The notes under the pieces: model-generated
Told to the model about the DNA's origin: nothing
What the model saw: only the letters and a program-made list of their open reading frames with translations
Databases searched by the model: none
Part shown: one piece after another, positions 11,101 through 20,626 of the stretch
Position numbering within the stretch: the first letter of the stretch is position 1
How the letters are laid out: each line of letters starts with the position of its first letter
Origin: Gracilaria gracilis
Taxonomy: Eukaryota > Rhodophyta > Florideophyceae > Gracilariales > Gracilariaceae
NCBI GenBank assembly: GCA_030374805.1
Contig: JARGSG010000211.1
Span: 434,001-498,000 of the forward strand
Length of the DNA stretch: 64,000 nt
Direction: 5' to 3'
Translations under genes and position numbers: made by a program

Positions 11101-12480
11101 GAATCTTGCGTACGTACCCGTGGAGGTCTCCGGAAGCACAGGAAATACTTGAAGTTATTCCCTGCAGCGGGTCCTCTCGAGTTCGTCGCAATAGACCTTC
11201 TGGGTCCATTACCAAAAACCCCAAGGGGATATCAGTACATCATCGTAATCACCGACAGGTTCTCGAAGCTCACGCGAGCGATACCCTTGAAGGACACGAA
11301 ATCGACGACCCTCGCGGTGGCGTTCTTGAACAATTGGATCTACCCGTATGGTGCACCGCTTTATTTACTTACCGACAATGGTTCGAACTTAGCTTCGAAG
11401 TTCTTTGAAGCTGTTTGTAACCTCTTGGGTATTAAGCACTACTTCACTACTGCCTACCATCCGCAAACGAATGGGCAAGTGGAGCGCTTTAACCGAACAC
11501 TGGTATCTAGGCTGCGACATTATACGGAAGAACACCAAACCGGTTGGGACGAGCTCGTGCAGCCCTTGACATATGCATATAACCTTCAGGTTCATCGAGC
11601 GACGCAAACTACGCCGTTCGATCTAATACTGTCAAGACACCCACCAGGTATTGTTGTTGAAGGGGACCCATTAGGACAAGAAGCCGCCGGAGCGCTCACA
11701 CCGTCACAGGTCAAACGGAATACCCTTTTGAGGTTGAGACGTGCTCTCAAGTATGCTGAGAGCAAGCTCACAGCATCCCAGAAGCGGTACAAGGAGGACT
11801 ACGACCGAAAGGTAACCCAAGTGGTAACGGCTACGCCGGGTCAATATGTCTTTATTGACCACCCCCCGAAAGGAGCTAAACCACGACCGGGTGATGAAGC
11901 TGATGATGAAGCTATTGATAGAGATATCAATTCTAAGCTTCTTCCGAAATCATCGGGACCTTTCAAGGTAGTTCGGTCGACCGACCACACGGTAACGGTG
12001 AACCAAGATGGTGTAGAGAATACAATCTCTATTGACCGAATCACGGTTGCACCTCAGACGGTTCAGTCCAGGAAGGAACGCGGAGAATCCGCGCGTGACC
12101 CACAAGCGGTTGCCCTGAGGACTCAGCCCCGGGAAGACGGGACACACATCGAGGTTAATGATGACGCACAGGGTGACGACCCAGACTACGTACCACCTGC
12201 GGGGATTACGGTTGCTCCTTCAGAGGAAACACCTACCCCTAGAGGTACCGATGCTCATCTAAATCAAAGTGGTGAAACGATACCAGCCCAGGTCTCTAAT
12301 GAGTTCCCAGTGGAACGCCTTGTAGTTCACCGCCGTACCCAAGAAGGTCTGAAGTACACAGTACGCTGGTATGGCTGGGGGGCTGACGGTGATACCGCCG
12401 AGCCGCCCTCAGCCATACCACACCATTTCAGGGTAAGCTACTGGAACCGCAAAGGAGAGGACATGCCGAATGATGGGTAA
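8077..12480 (+). pseudogene. pol: pol of family 1 with nonsense codon in RT; chromodomain at C-terminus
   Basis: The frame is -1 relative to gag; the first in-frame ATG is 8266, but entry by frameshifting is more likely. Protease active site VLDTGAGPD near 8385. RT has the FCVDYRRLNS, LDANCGYWQVPI and FTRMPFGLRNAPATFQ motifs, then a TAG at 9796-9798 that replaces a Trp-like position just before the catalytic YIDD. RNase H: DTDASDAQIG and TEKECLAVVW. Integrase: HHCC finger (HYPRLSGHPGG ... CESC), DDE residues in FVAIDLLG, LTDNGSNL and NGQVERFNR. The last ~60 residues (VERLVVHRR...YTVRWYGWG...EPPSAIP) form a chromodomain, which in chromoviruses directs integration to modified histone marks. Stop TAA at 12478-12480. 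Confidence 0.88.
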
Positions 12481-13479
12481 ACCTTAGAGGTAATGCAATC
12501 CCCTAAGGAAGGGGGAAAAGCACATTGTAATGAGGAGTACCAAAGTCGGTTCGGACGCTCACCGGGAAGGTACAACCAGAAGGAAGCATTCCATGAGGGT
12601 ACGTCCAAGGAGCGATAGCGCTAAAGACAGACGTACCGTTGTACGCGCGCCGTTGCACACGCGCCATGCACGTGCGCGGCACGCGCGCCAACCCGCACGG
12701 TGGAAACATTCAAAAAATTGGATCCTTTTATTTGACGAGGCATACGCGCGCTGCTCGTGGCGCGCCGTGCGGAGTAACCGATTGGGTTTACACTATTGTG
12801 TGTAGGGAGCGAACAACGGCATGGTCAAAAAATCTAAGTATTTTGACCGTGCCGCGCTCCCAAATCGGCCATTCTCAGCCTCTGAAACCCCTTGGTTCTC
12901 GAGATACAGACCAAAAGGGTTTTCTGCGTTTTCACTACCATCTAGAGGGGTAATTTTCCGGTCGAATTTTTTGATTCGCCTTGCAAGTAACCTCCGGGGT
13001 AAAGCACCGCACGTGCGCCCATGCATGGTGAGAGGCCATGCAGAACCATCTCGGTACATTGCTGGCCACTGCGCGCAAGCGCTTGGCACAACATCGGACC
13101 TCATGGGAAGCGAAACCGCTCGCTGCGCCGCACGAAGGCGCATCGGCGTACCAACATGGTGAACCATACTACGAGCACCAGAATGGTTCAGAATGGAGCT
13201 AAGTCACCTCCTGGAACTTACCTACACGGAATTAACCGTCACCCATCGTGGTACGCTGGTCTAAGGAGGGGGGAGGAGAGTTTCAAAACCTAATTGGAGA
13301 TGCGCAGAGCTATGGAAGGGGGAGCTGTTTTCGAGCTTCCTCCCTTGCTACGCACCGCACCTCAAAGGAAACTGGAACTTACCATGGAAACGCATAACAT
13401 GTAAGTTTACTTGAAGAGTAACACCAATAGGGATACAGGAGCAACGTGGCTCAAGCACAGACCCAAGTGGATACGACAA
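12481..13479. other. Non-coding internal region between pol and antisense ORF, family 1
   Basis: About 1 kb inside the element with no convincing frame on either strand. GC-rich GCGCGCC/CACGTGCGC words are common. It would be the 3' untranslated part of both the sense pol transcript and the antisense transcript. Confidence 0.5.
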
Positions 13480-15894
13480 TCAACCTGATGGGTGAGTGGC
13501 AAAGTGAGGCCCCGAGGAGCCTCCAGCTGAGGATCCCCGACCCGGAGTGGTGTTCTGATGGGCTCCCGGCCAAGGCTGGAAGAGATGAGCCTGACCTGGG
13601 GCCTGGCTAGGCGCGCTACCATGACCCACGGGGGTACTAGTAGGCACGCTGACGCCTGGCATCACGTCGGCACCCATCGGAGGTGGCGCGCTCGCCTGCG
13701 CAACTGACGGAGGTGCCGACGACCCGATGTGGAGAGGAGCCTGCGGAGCGGCTAGAAGGCCGGGGTTCAGGCTAGCACCAAATAGGGGATCCTCCAAAGG
13801 GTTTGTAGGCGTCGGGCCCATGGCCGTCGCTAGGCCTGCCACCTGGTTGGTAGCCATCTGGTAGAGCTCGACCTGGAACCGGTTCCGGAACTCACCAATT
13901 TGGGAAAAGGATCGCATGTACTGTGCATGACGAGGCAGGATGCTTTCCAGAAGGGTAAGAGCTTCGACCACAGAGGTAGGACCCGCCCGCTGGAAGTTCA
14001 CCACACAGGCTTGGCGGACCCGAGCCATTAAACCTGAAATGGCCTGGGAGTCCACCTGAGAGGGGACAGGCGCCGCAGCCGCAGCCATGACACCCGCGAG
14101 GATAACCCGCGGAGGCCCATCAACCCTTGTGGTACTAGGGAGAAGAGGAGTCACACCAGTATGGGCAGGCGTATTGCGTCCCTCCGGAGCGGGAGTAGGA
14201 GCTGAAGTGACCACAGGGGTAGCTGCTGGCGATTCCACCACGGTTGGGAATGGCTCGGGACTCCCTGGAGGTCCCTGATCGGTCGGAGCCCCGGGATAGC
14301 GCTGCTCCGCGCGGGATACAACCTTCCAGGACACCGGATCGAAAACCTCCCACCCCTGCTTGGCTCCCCACGGGAAACTCTCCACTTGGGTAAGCAACGA
14401 CTCCAGCTGCTCAATGGAGTAGTCCGTACCTGCCACAATAGATCCGAGTCCAAATAGGCGAATGTCTCGAATGACCCTCGGGGGAATGAAGAACATACGA
14501 CCAGGAGATTGCACACCGTCACGGTAAATCTCGGCTTCTCGAGAACGACAATCCCAGTCAATACCGTCACGGGCAGCCTGCAGAGCCAAGATGGCCACCA
14601 ATACGGCCCATTCCGCGAGGGCAATCGACCAAATGAGGTAATACCGATCGTGGTTACGGGTGATGTAGCTCCCGAAGTAAGCCAATACCGGTGGGGTTGG
14701 GACGCTAAGCGACATCGGAACCTCATAGCCATTCCACCATTCAGGTCGGGCCACATACCAAGAGGTTCTTCCCTTATTAGGTTGTGAGAAGAACTCCACA
14801 TTATGGAACCCATGCATGACGCGGTTGAAGCTGGACCGGGTGCGAATGCGAGCCTCGGTGGCAGCATCCACCCCCCACCTACGACGGTTAGCCCAATGGA
14901 TGGTATTGTAAGGCCTATCGAAGCAAACCAAATGTGGAGAAGCCGGAAGGTACTGCTGCGGAAGGGAGTCGTACTGACAGATCTTCACAACCAGACGTCG
15001 GTAATAATGGAGCTCCGGTTCAATACGAACATACGGTAGATCGCTGGGATAAAGCGGCGGAATGAAATACCTCATTGGTGTGTGTCGCTGGCGGCTATCA
15101 TAGCACTCCACCCGACCCTGACGAGGTTGAGATTCCTTATCCCGACGGTGGAGCGTTTGGGGGACGGAGCGGAGACGCTCGCAATCCCAACGAAACAAAC
15201 CCAAGTAGGTATCCAAAGTCGGACGGCGCAAGACACCGGGAAGCGATGTGTTCCCCGGCGCCACTGGCCAGTTCCGACGGTACAGCGTCGCTTGCGACAC
15301 CATTCTTGGATCGACCCCGAAGGTACCATGTTGGGAAACGTTCCAGTCGGCCGTGGTGAACGTCTCCAAACCATAATAGGAAATACCACGAGGAATCTCG
15401 GGCTCCGGACCATACGGGTCCCGGATCCCTTCGTGAATCCCTTGAGGTTGATTTGAGGAAGAATGAACCGGCTGGCTCCGAAAACCAGTTTGGATGCGGG
15501 AATGGTACAAAGCAGCACCCCGAGAACCAGACTTGGCAATGCCGCTTCCGCGGCCACGCGAAGGACCGGCACCCGACATGGTGTGATGAGTACCGTGAGG
15601 GAGTGGTTGAGACGGCCAGCATTCGACCGCAGGGGTGAAGCGAATCGGCTTTTTATCCACAATGGGTGAGTCACTAGAGCTGATGCTCAAAACCTCTACC
15701 CGTTTGGGGCCCCATGCTGGTTCAACCATTAAGGCATCGGCATTGGTCGCCGATGGCGCGCCGTCCCTTGAGGTTACCGCGTCCGATTGACCAACATGGG
15801 GAAGCGACAATCGCCGTGTACTGCTACGGGTGCGAGCCCGCACGCTGGTACCAGAGCTACCCATGTGGTTCAGATAAGGATCGGGGGTCACCAT
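13480..15894 (-). CDS. Antisense ORF of family 1 retroelement, unknown function
   Basis: An uninterrupted 804-residue frame on the strand opposite to gag-pol, from ATG 15894 (MVTPDPYLNHMG); the open frame extends 62 codons further upstream without ATG. The N-terminal ~170 residues are Ser/Pro/Arg-rich. The middle (residues ~240-540) is the part shared with the family 2 antisense protein, with landmarks WANRRR, PPVLAYFGSY, IWSIALAEWAVLVAILAL (a hydrophobic stretch that could span a membrane) and EVFDPVSWKVVSRAE. The C-terminal ~200 residues are Pro/Ala/Gly/Ser-rich. I recognise no enzyme motif or known domain. That it stays fully open over 2.4 kb while gag and pol in the same copy carry three stops suggests that it is a gene. 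Plant gypsy elements such as Grande and RIRE2 are known to have antisense ORFs at this place. Confidence 0.75.
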   Translation of the reverse strand: MVTPDPYLNHMGSSGTSVRARTRSSTRRLSLPHVGQSDAVTSRDGAPSATNADALMVEPAWGPKRVEVLSISSSDSPIVDKKPIRFTPAVECWPSQPLPHGTHHTMSGAGPSRGRGSGIAKSGSRGAALYHSRIQTGFRSQPVHSSSNQPQGIHEGIRDPYGPEPEIPRGISYYGLETFTTADWNVSQHGTFGVDPRMVSQATLYRRNWPVAPGNTSLPGVLRRPTLDTYLGLFRWDCERLRSVPQTLHRRDKESQPRQGRVECYDSRQRHTPMRYFIPPLYPSDLPYVRIEPELHYYRRLVVKICQYDSLPQQYLPASPHLVCFDRPYNTIHWANRRRWGVDAATEARIRTRSSFNRVMHGFHNVEFFSQPNKGRTSWYVARPEWWNGYEVPMSLSVPTPPVLAYFGSYITRNHDRYYLIWSIALAEWAVLVAILALQAARDGIDWDCRSREAEIYRDGVQSPGRMFFIPPRVIRDIRLFGLGSIVAGTDYSIEQLESLLTQVESFPWGAKQGWEVFDPVSWKVVSRAEQRYPGAPTDQGPPGSPEPFPTVVESPAATPVVTSAPTPAPEGRNTPAHTGVTPLLPSTTRVDGPPRVILAGVMAAAAAPVPSQVDSQAISGLMARVRQACVVNFQRAGPTSVVEALTLLESILPRHAQYMRSFSQIGEFRNRFQVELYQMATNQVAGLATAMGPTPTNPLEDPLFGASLNPGLLAAPQAPLHIGSSAPPSVAQASAPPPMGADVMPGVSVPTSTPVGHGSAPSQAPGQAHLFQPWPGAHQNTTPGRGSSAGGSSGPHFATHPSG

Positions 15895-16473
15895 AAACGG
15901 ATTCAACCTTGTCGGTCGGACGAAAAGCCACGATGGCGCGAGCCCGCGTAGACAAACCGCAAAGGGGTGCGAAGGCAACCAGAAGGGAGAACGATGGAAC
16001 AACCTCGATGGAGTCAGAGGCAGTGCCTCGAAGGGTTGGTAGTCGAACCTCGAAGGGACAGAGAGACACGCCGCAACCAAGTGGGCGCCAAACCCTTCAC
16101 GGTACAGTGCTCACACGAGCCTGAAGGCGTAACCCGCCCCCCCCCAGCTGGGTATACCGAAACGGTAAATGGGTCTAAGCCGTGCAGCCAAAAAGGTATA
16201 ACCTTGGAGGTATGCAATGGGCGCGCGTCGCGCCCAAATCACAAATGGGGATGAATAGGCCGCTGTCGGTGATAACCAAAGAGGTGGATAGAGCCGCAAT
16301 CGGTGATGACCAAGGTGGTGAACAGAGTGCGTTCGGCGATGCCGAACCGACGCGACGCACGGCGCGAGATGGCACGAAGGCTGCGACAGGGACTAAATTG
16401 GTACGACGATGCAACCGACTTGGTGAAAGGATCTAGGAGCCACGAGGGCGTGGCTCAGGGTAGGAAGGGGGTC
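15895..16473. other. Leader of the antisense ORF and polypurine tract, family 1
   Basis: 579 bp between the antisense start codon and the 3' LTR. On the plus strand it ends in the purine-rich TAGGAAGGGGGTC directly before the LTR, the likely plus-strand primer (PPT). On the minus strand it would be the 5' leader of the antisense transcript. No other feature is recognised. Confidence 0.55.
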
Positions 16474-16981
16474 TGTAGTACAATGAGACCTCAATGGATT
16501 GGTGCCACGTGGGTCTACTGGTGCGCCTTGCTGGCTGCACTGTACCCAATTGGTATTCTGTATTTGATAATTTCTAATTTCTAATTTATAGTCTAGGATA
16601 GTTTAGCATTGCTGGCCCATGACAGTAGGTCATGGGCACAGCCGATGACGTCATGCCCGCATGGGAGATCGGCGTCGATGCACTTTGTATATATTGTGGT
16701 GCACCTCGCCTTCCCCCTCGTGTATTGTAAAGTCAGGCACCACTAGGGCAGTAACTATACCATCTTGGTCACTTGCTACTCTATTACTATTCAGGTTTCA
16801 CCGCGCGTCGACGTCTACTACCGTACACCTACACGGTCTAGACTAGTTGCCCCGCCGTTTGCCCCTGCGGGTTTCAGGTGCCCTACTACCATATTGGTTG
16901 TGTGTTTTTCCCCTTTAGGTTGAGCCCTCGCGCGCTCCCTCTACCAGGCGGACCCCACACCTTATCGGTATTTGTACGACA
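16474..16981 (+). repeat. 3' LTR, family 1
   Basis: 508 bp, about 99% identical to the LTR at 5393-5900, followed by the target duplication GTTGT at 16982-16986. Confidence 0.93.
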
Positions 16982-16986
16982 GTTGT

Positions 16987-17603
16987 TTATGTTCTTGGAC
17001 ATCTTAGGAGGTTCGAACGAAGGAAGCTGTGGTATAGAGAAAGTGGCATACTCTTATAGCGTCTCACCCGGAACTGTGTCCAACTACTTTCGGCATGTGT
17101 TGTACGCTTTGTTTAAGACTTAAGACGAACAAGAACCGAAGCTTATCCGTTGGCCTGATGACGCCGGCAGGCAGGAAATGGAGGGCTTATGAATTGGTTT
17201 TCCGAAGTTTGTGTTCTTCTTGGATGGTAACAAGAACAAGAGATGGAGACCGAAGGATAATAATGAACAGGAGCGTGCTTACGACGGCTACAAGAAAGCA
17301 CATGCGTTCTCTATCCTCGTGTTTTGCGATTTGTTCGGTCGCTTTATACGCGTAGAGATATCGGACAAAAGAGCCGAAAGTGATCGAAACATGTACACGA
17401 CCTCAGAAGTTTTTCGTGAACCAAGTTTGTATCTCTCACCTGGGCAGCATGGAATGGCTGACATGGGGTTTTCTGGTAGTGGTGACCTCGTCGTTCCGTA
17501 CAAAAAGAACGAAAGTACCCTCTGGATGTACAGAACGGAGTACAACAGTTTGATTCGACAGCAACGAATGGTCAATGAATGGGGTATAGGGTTTGTCAAT
17601 AAC
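16987..17603 (+). pseudogene. PIF/Harbinger-like transposase relic, middle part
   Basis: Continues the frame of the 5' part after the family 1 insertion: FMFLDILGGSNEGS, VSPGTVSNYFRHVLYAL, a TAA and then a TAG in frame, then FFLDGNKNKRWRPKD, YDGYKKAHAFSILVFCD, FGRFIRVEISDKRAESDRNMY, YLSPGQHGMADMGFSGSG and EWGIGFVNN. The LDG, D and GMAD blocks match the catalytic core layout of DDE_4 (HARBI1-like) nucleases. The frame is cut at ATAAC (17599-17603) by the family 2 LTR. The next codons are found inverted at 23057. Confidence 0.78.
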
Positions 17604-18455
17604 TGTAGAGCAATTGCCCTTGGCAGGGACTGAGGGGGATGCCGCTCATATATCCGTTGTTATTTTCGGCTGAACTTCCTACTATTATGAAGTCTATTTG
17701 CCTATTCGGCCCGGATTAGGGATCCGCCTATGAAGGGTAGGATTGGCGCGACACGTGTGTGCCCGCGCCCGATTACCGGATGCGCCGTTGTAAGTGTGCC
17801 ACGGAGGTACACGTGGGTAGTGTTGGCCGGCGTGCCGGGTACTTAGATATTTTAGTGATATTTGTCAGCCGTATATAAGTGGCGGCACTTGCCGCCACTG
17901 TACGGGGAAGTAAACCTCAACGAGGCCTTGGCTCTAGCTTGAGTTCCGCTTGCGCACGGTCTTTCGCCCCATTCCCGGGGAATACCGCCGCTTATCCGGA
18001 CAACTTATCGACCTCCGTCACCGAGAAGCACCGATCCGTCGTTACGCCCTCTTATTGATCATTCTTCAATACACTCTTTCTGTTTTCCCGTCTTACGGCT
18101 TCGTTGCACTTTGCCCTGTTGTACAGGTTTGCCCCTTTTTGTCTCGGAATTATTTCCAGCTCTCACGAGTCTGTCCTCCGCAGTGCGGCTCATTTTGCTA
18201 CCTTCTATCTCGTCCCTTTTGCTACGGGATACGCCACACCCAGTGGAATCCATCCTGTTGGCAACCCCATTGCCACCCCCAACCTCCGTCTGTAAGTCAG
18301 GAAGAGGCTGCCCGGAGTTACGCCCGGCACATGTCGGCCTCATCGGAGGGTTCTGCCACTGCTCTGCCCCAATAGGGAGCAAGGCTGAACACCTTGGGTG
18401 CGTAGCCGCTGGCGCGGTTTGTGTTCTTTCCTTCCGTTCCCGGCTTTGCCCCACA
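17604..18455 (+). repeat. LTR, family 2, forward copy
   Basis: 852 bp, TGTAGAGC...CCCCACA. The same length and ends occur at 23058-23909 and 33770-34621. Flanked on the left by ATAAC. Confidence 0.92.
17871..17899 (+). promoter_or_regulatory. TATA box and adjacent hairpin in family 2 LTR
   Basis: GTATATAAGT (17871-17880) runs directly into a perfect inverted repeat AGTGGCGGC-ACTT-GCCGCCACT (17878-17899). The hairpin lies close to the expected transcription start, so it would be at or just upstream of the 5' end of the RNA. It is present in all three family 2 LTRs. Confidence 0.6.
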
Positions 18456-18457
18456 AG

Positions 18458-18469
18458 TGGTCTCCCGAC
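18458..18469 (+). other. Primer binding site, family 2
   Basis: TGGTCTCCCGAC, 2 nt after the LTR and identical to the site in family 1. The matching site of the inverted copy is at 33756-33767. Confidence 0.6.
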
Positions 18470-18605
18470 CTAGAAACGGCTTTCTGGCCAACTTTTGTTG
18501 TAGTGGAAACTGGTGCTGTATCCCTCTGCGTGGGGAGAATCTACTTTGCGTTATTGCTGGAAGCGGTAATCGTTCGTTTAAAACTCCCGATTGCTTCGGC
18601 GGACA

Positions 18606-20624
18606 ATGACATCTCGCCGTAACAACGGTCGCTCGAAGGCTGGGTCTGCACCTGGCCCAATTGCCGGACCACCGGAATCATCTGGACTGGCTCAGAGCCT
18701 CCCGCCGTTACCAACGGATGTACTGAACGTCCCGGGTGATACCGCTCAAGCACCGGCTTCCCGGGGTCCCCGTACCAACAATGGGGCCCCACCCGCTCAA
18801 GGACCGGCTAATTCCGCGCAAGCGGCTGAAGCCATGTCGTCGAGGTCCGACGAGTATACCCTCCGTGAACTAGAGGCACAAGTGCGCGTGATGCAGAACT
18901 CTCACGTGGCTCTGATTCACGACATTACGAAACTCCGGCAACGGCTGTACGAAGCCGATGTTCGGGATGTTTCGCAAGACGTCCGTGTCTTACGGTCTGA
19001 TGTCAACCAGATCATGGAAGACCGAAAGGAATCGGCTGTCCTGCATGAGAAGGCGGCTGATCGTTTAAACCGCTTAGCGGCCCGTCTGGAAACAGTCGAG
19101 CACACCATCATCCACGAAGCTGTGGCGCCCGGCGTGCCGGTTTCCGAAGGTTCTCGGAAGTCGCACCGCTCCAAGGACCGCCATGCGGGAAAGAAGAGAA
19201 AGGTTAAATTGGAACCTGATTCGTCCTCTTCTTCATCCTCTGAGTCTAATGTCCAAGTCAGGGATTCGTCAACCGATTCTTCGGAAAGTGAGGACGAGCC
19301 CCCACGCTCTCGTGCTACCCGTTCCCGGGCCACCGAGGCCACGCAAGGCGTTGCCCGGAGCCGTTCTAAAGGACGAAAGCACCTTGGACTCAAGGAACTG
19401 AAGCCGACGAATTTATTGTATCGGAAGTTGCTGTCGTACCGATATTATCGGCTGGAAGACTCCAGTGCAGAAATGACCCCTCGCGGGACTGGACGAGTGA
19501 AAGACCAGATTAAGAGGCTGGAGCTCACACTGAAGCCCAATAAGTTCTCTGGGCAGGATCCAATCCTAGTGTTGGACTTTCTCGCCCGATATGTTGGGGA
19601 AGCCGATGTACTTCGGATGTCTGAGGCGCAAGCCTACATCGCACTGCCTTACTTTTTAAAAGGTATGGCCGAGGACCAGTACAACTCTGTCCGCGGATCG
19701 TCTCGTGCCTCCGAGGGAGGAGTGACCTGTTGGCCAGAGGCTGTACAGTACCTCCTGCGATCCTACGCTACAGGGAACGCAATTCAAGAGGCCATACTCG
19801 CATTGCGCGACACGAAGCAAGGACCGGAAGAGACGGAGACCGTTTATTCTACACGGTTGAATAAGGCCTTTCACCGCTGTGGGAACGTCTACTCCGCGGC
19901 CGAGCGATGTACCATGTTTGTGGATGGCTTGGTTCCCTCGATTAGGACTTTGGTAGCCCGTTATCGGGAGAACAAGCGCAAGATCTCCTACTTGGAGCTG
20001 GTTCAATTTGCCCAAGCTGAGGGTGATGCGGCACGGGCACGTGCCGGCATTAAGTCTCGCACACGCCGTCTATTCCATCTGGAAGAGAGGGATTTATCAC
20101 AGCATCAATCGAGAGGTTCAGCCCATGCTAACTACGACAACGTGCACCTAGTGCAGAGTGACCAATCTTTGGCAACGTCGGACCTGCCATCCACGATGGG
20201 ACCGACAACCGAAGATTCGGATCCTGCTCTGTACGCCGGTAATCATGTTCCGGCATTGCCAGTGCCGCACTCTGGCGGATACAGAAACTCCCGCCCCGGG
20301 TGGAGGGATCCCTACCCCCCGAGACAGGAGCGAAGGCCGCCCAATGCGGATTCTCTTCGCCAGCTCATATGCCATGTTTGCTACAAACCTGGTCATATTG
20401 CCCCGAACTGTATGTTACCATTCAGGGAGATGGCAAAAATTGTTCTCCATTATGAGTCGTTGACGCCCGCCGAGCGGGAACGTGTTCCCGACAAATCGTA
20501 CCTTCGTGCGAAGGCGGATACTCAGCCTGGAAAACAGGAATCTTCACCGCATCATGGTGAAGCAGCAGCCGCATTTGCGAACCCAGCGGTTCCGCAAAAT
20601 AGCGGCGACGCTCAGAAAAACTGA
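18606..20624 (+). CDS. gag: Gag of family 2, forward copy
   Basis: 672 residues from ATG 18606 (MTSRRNNGRS). N-terminal Pro/Ala-rich part, a predicted coiled-coil/helical region (~residues 80-170), a basic nuclear-signal-like stretch (GKKRKVK) followed by a Ser-rich block (SSSSSSES) and an acidic/Ser tract, then the capsid-like region with FSGQDPILVLDFLARYV and FHRCGNVYSAAERC. Zinc knuckle CHVCYKPGHIAPNC near residue 600. Gag packages the RNA. The stop TGA (20622-20624) lies 2 nt before the pol ATG. The frame is intact in both copies. Confidence 0.88.
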   Translation: MTSRRNNGRSKAGSAPGPIAGPPESSGLAQSLPPLPTDVLNVPGDTAQAPASRGPRTNNGAPPAQGPANSAQAAEAMSSRSDEYTLRELEAQVRVMQNSHVALIHDITKLRQRLYEADVRDVSQDVRVLRSDVNQIMEDRKESAVLHEKAADRLNRLAARLETVEHTIIHEAVAPGVPVSEGSRKSHRSKDRHAGKKRKVKLEPDSSSSSSSESNVQVRDSSTDSSESEDEPPRSRATRSRATEATQGVARSRSKGRKHLGLKELKPTNLLYRKLLSYRYYRLEDSSAEMTPRGTGRVKDQIKRLELTLKPNKFSGQDPILVLDFLARYVGEADVLRMSEAQAYIALPYFLKGMAEDQYNSVRGSSRASEGGVTCWPEAVQYLLRSYATGNAIQEAILALRDTKQGPEETETVYSTRLNKAFHRCGNVYSAAERCTMFVDGLVPSIRTLVARYRENKRKISYLELVQFAQAEGDAARARAGIKSRTRRLFHLEERDLSQHQSRGSAHANYDNVHLVQSDQSLATSDLPSTMGPTTEDSDPALYAGNHVPALPVPHSGGYRNSRPGWRDPYPPRQERRPPNADSLRQLICHVCYKPGHIAPNCMLPFREMAKIVLHYESLTPAERERVPDKSYLRAKADTQPGKQESSPHHGEAAAAFANPAVPQNSGDAQKN

Positions 20625-20626
20625 GC
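20610..20626 (+). promoter_or_regulatory. Hairpin over the gag stop / pol start
   Basis: GCTCAG-AAAAA-CTGAGC forms a perfect 6-bp stem with an A5 loop. The right arm contains the gag stop TGA and the pol ATG follows at once (TGAgcATG). Pol is in the -1 frame, open from 20603. The structure may serve -1 shifting on GAAAAAC or termination-reinitiation; which one cannot be told from sequence. Confidence 0.4.

Larger units (their letters stand above)
5393..16981 (+). mobile_element. Chromovirus (Ty3/gypsy) LTR retrotransposon, family 1, complete
   Basis: 11,589 bp bounded by two 508-bp LTRs starting TGTAGTAC and ending TACGACA. A 5-bp target duplication GTTGT flanks the element (5388-5392 and 16982-16986). 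Order: LTR, primer site, gag with zinc knuckle, pol (protease-RT-RNase H-integrase-chromodomain), a 1-kb gap, a long antisense ORF, a purine tract, LTR. I count five differences between the LTRs, which suggests a young insertion. However, gag has two in-frame stops and RT one, so this copy cannot make a full-length Pol without readthrough. Confidence 0.93.
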
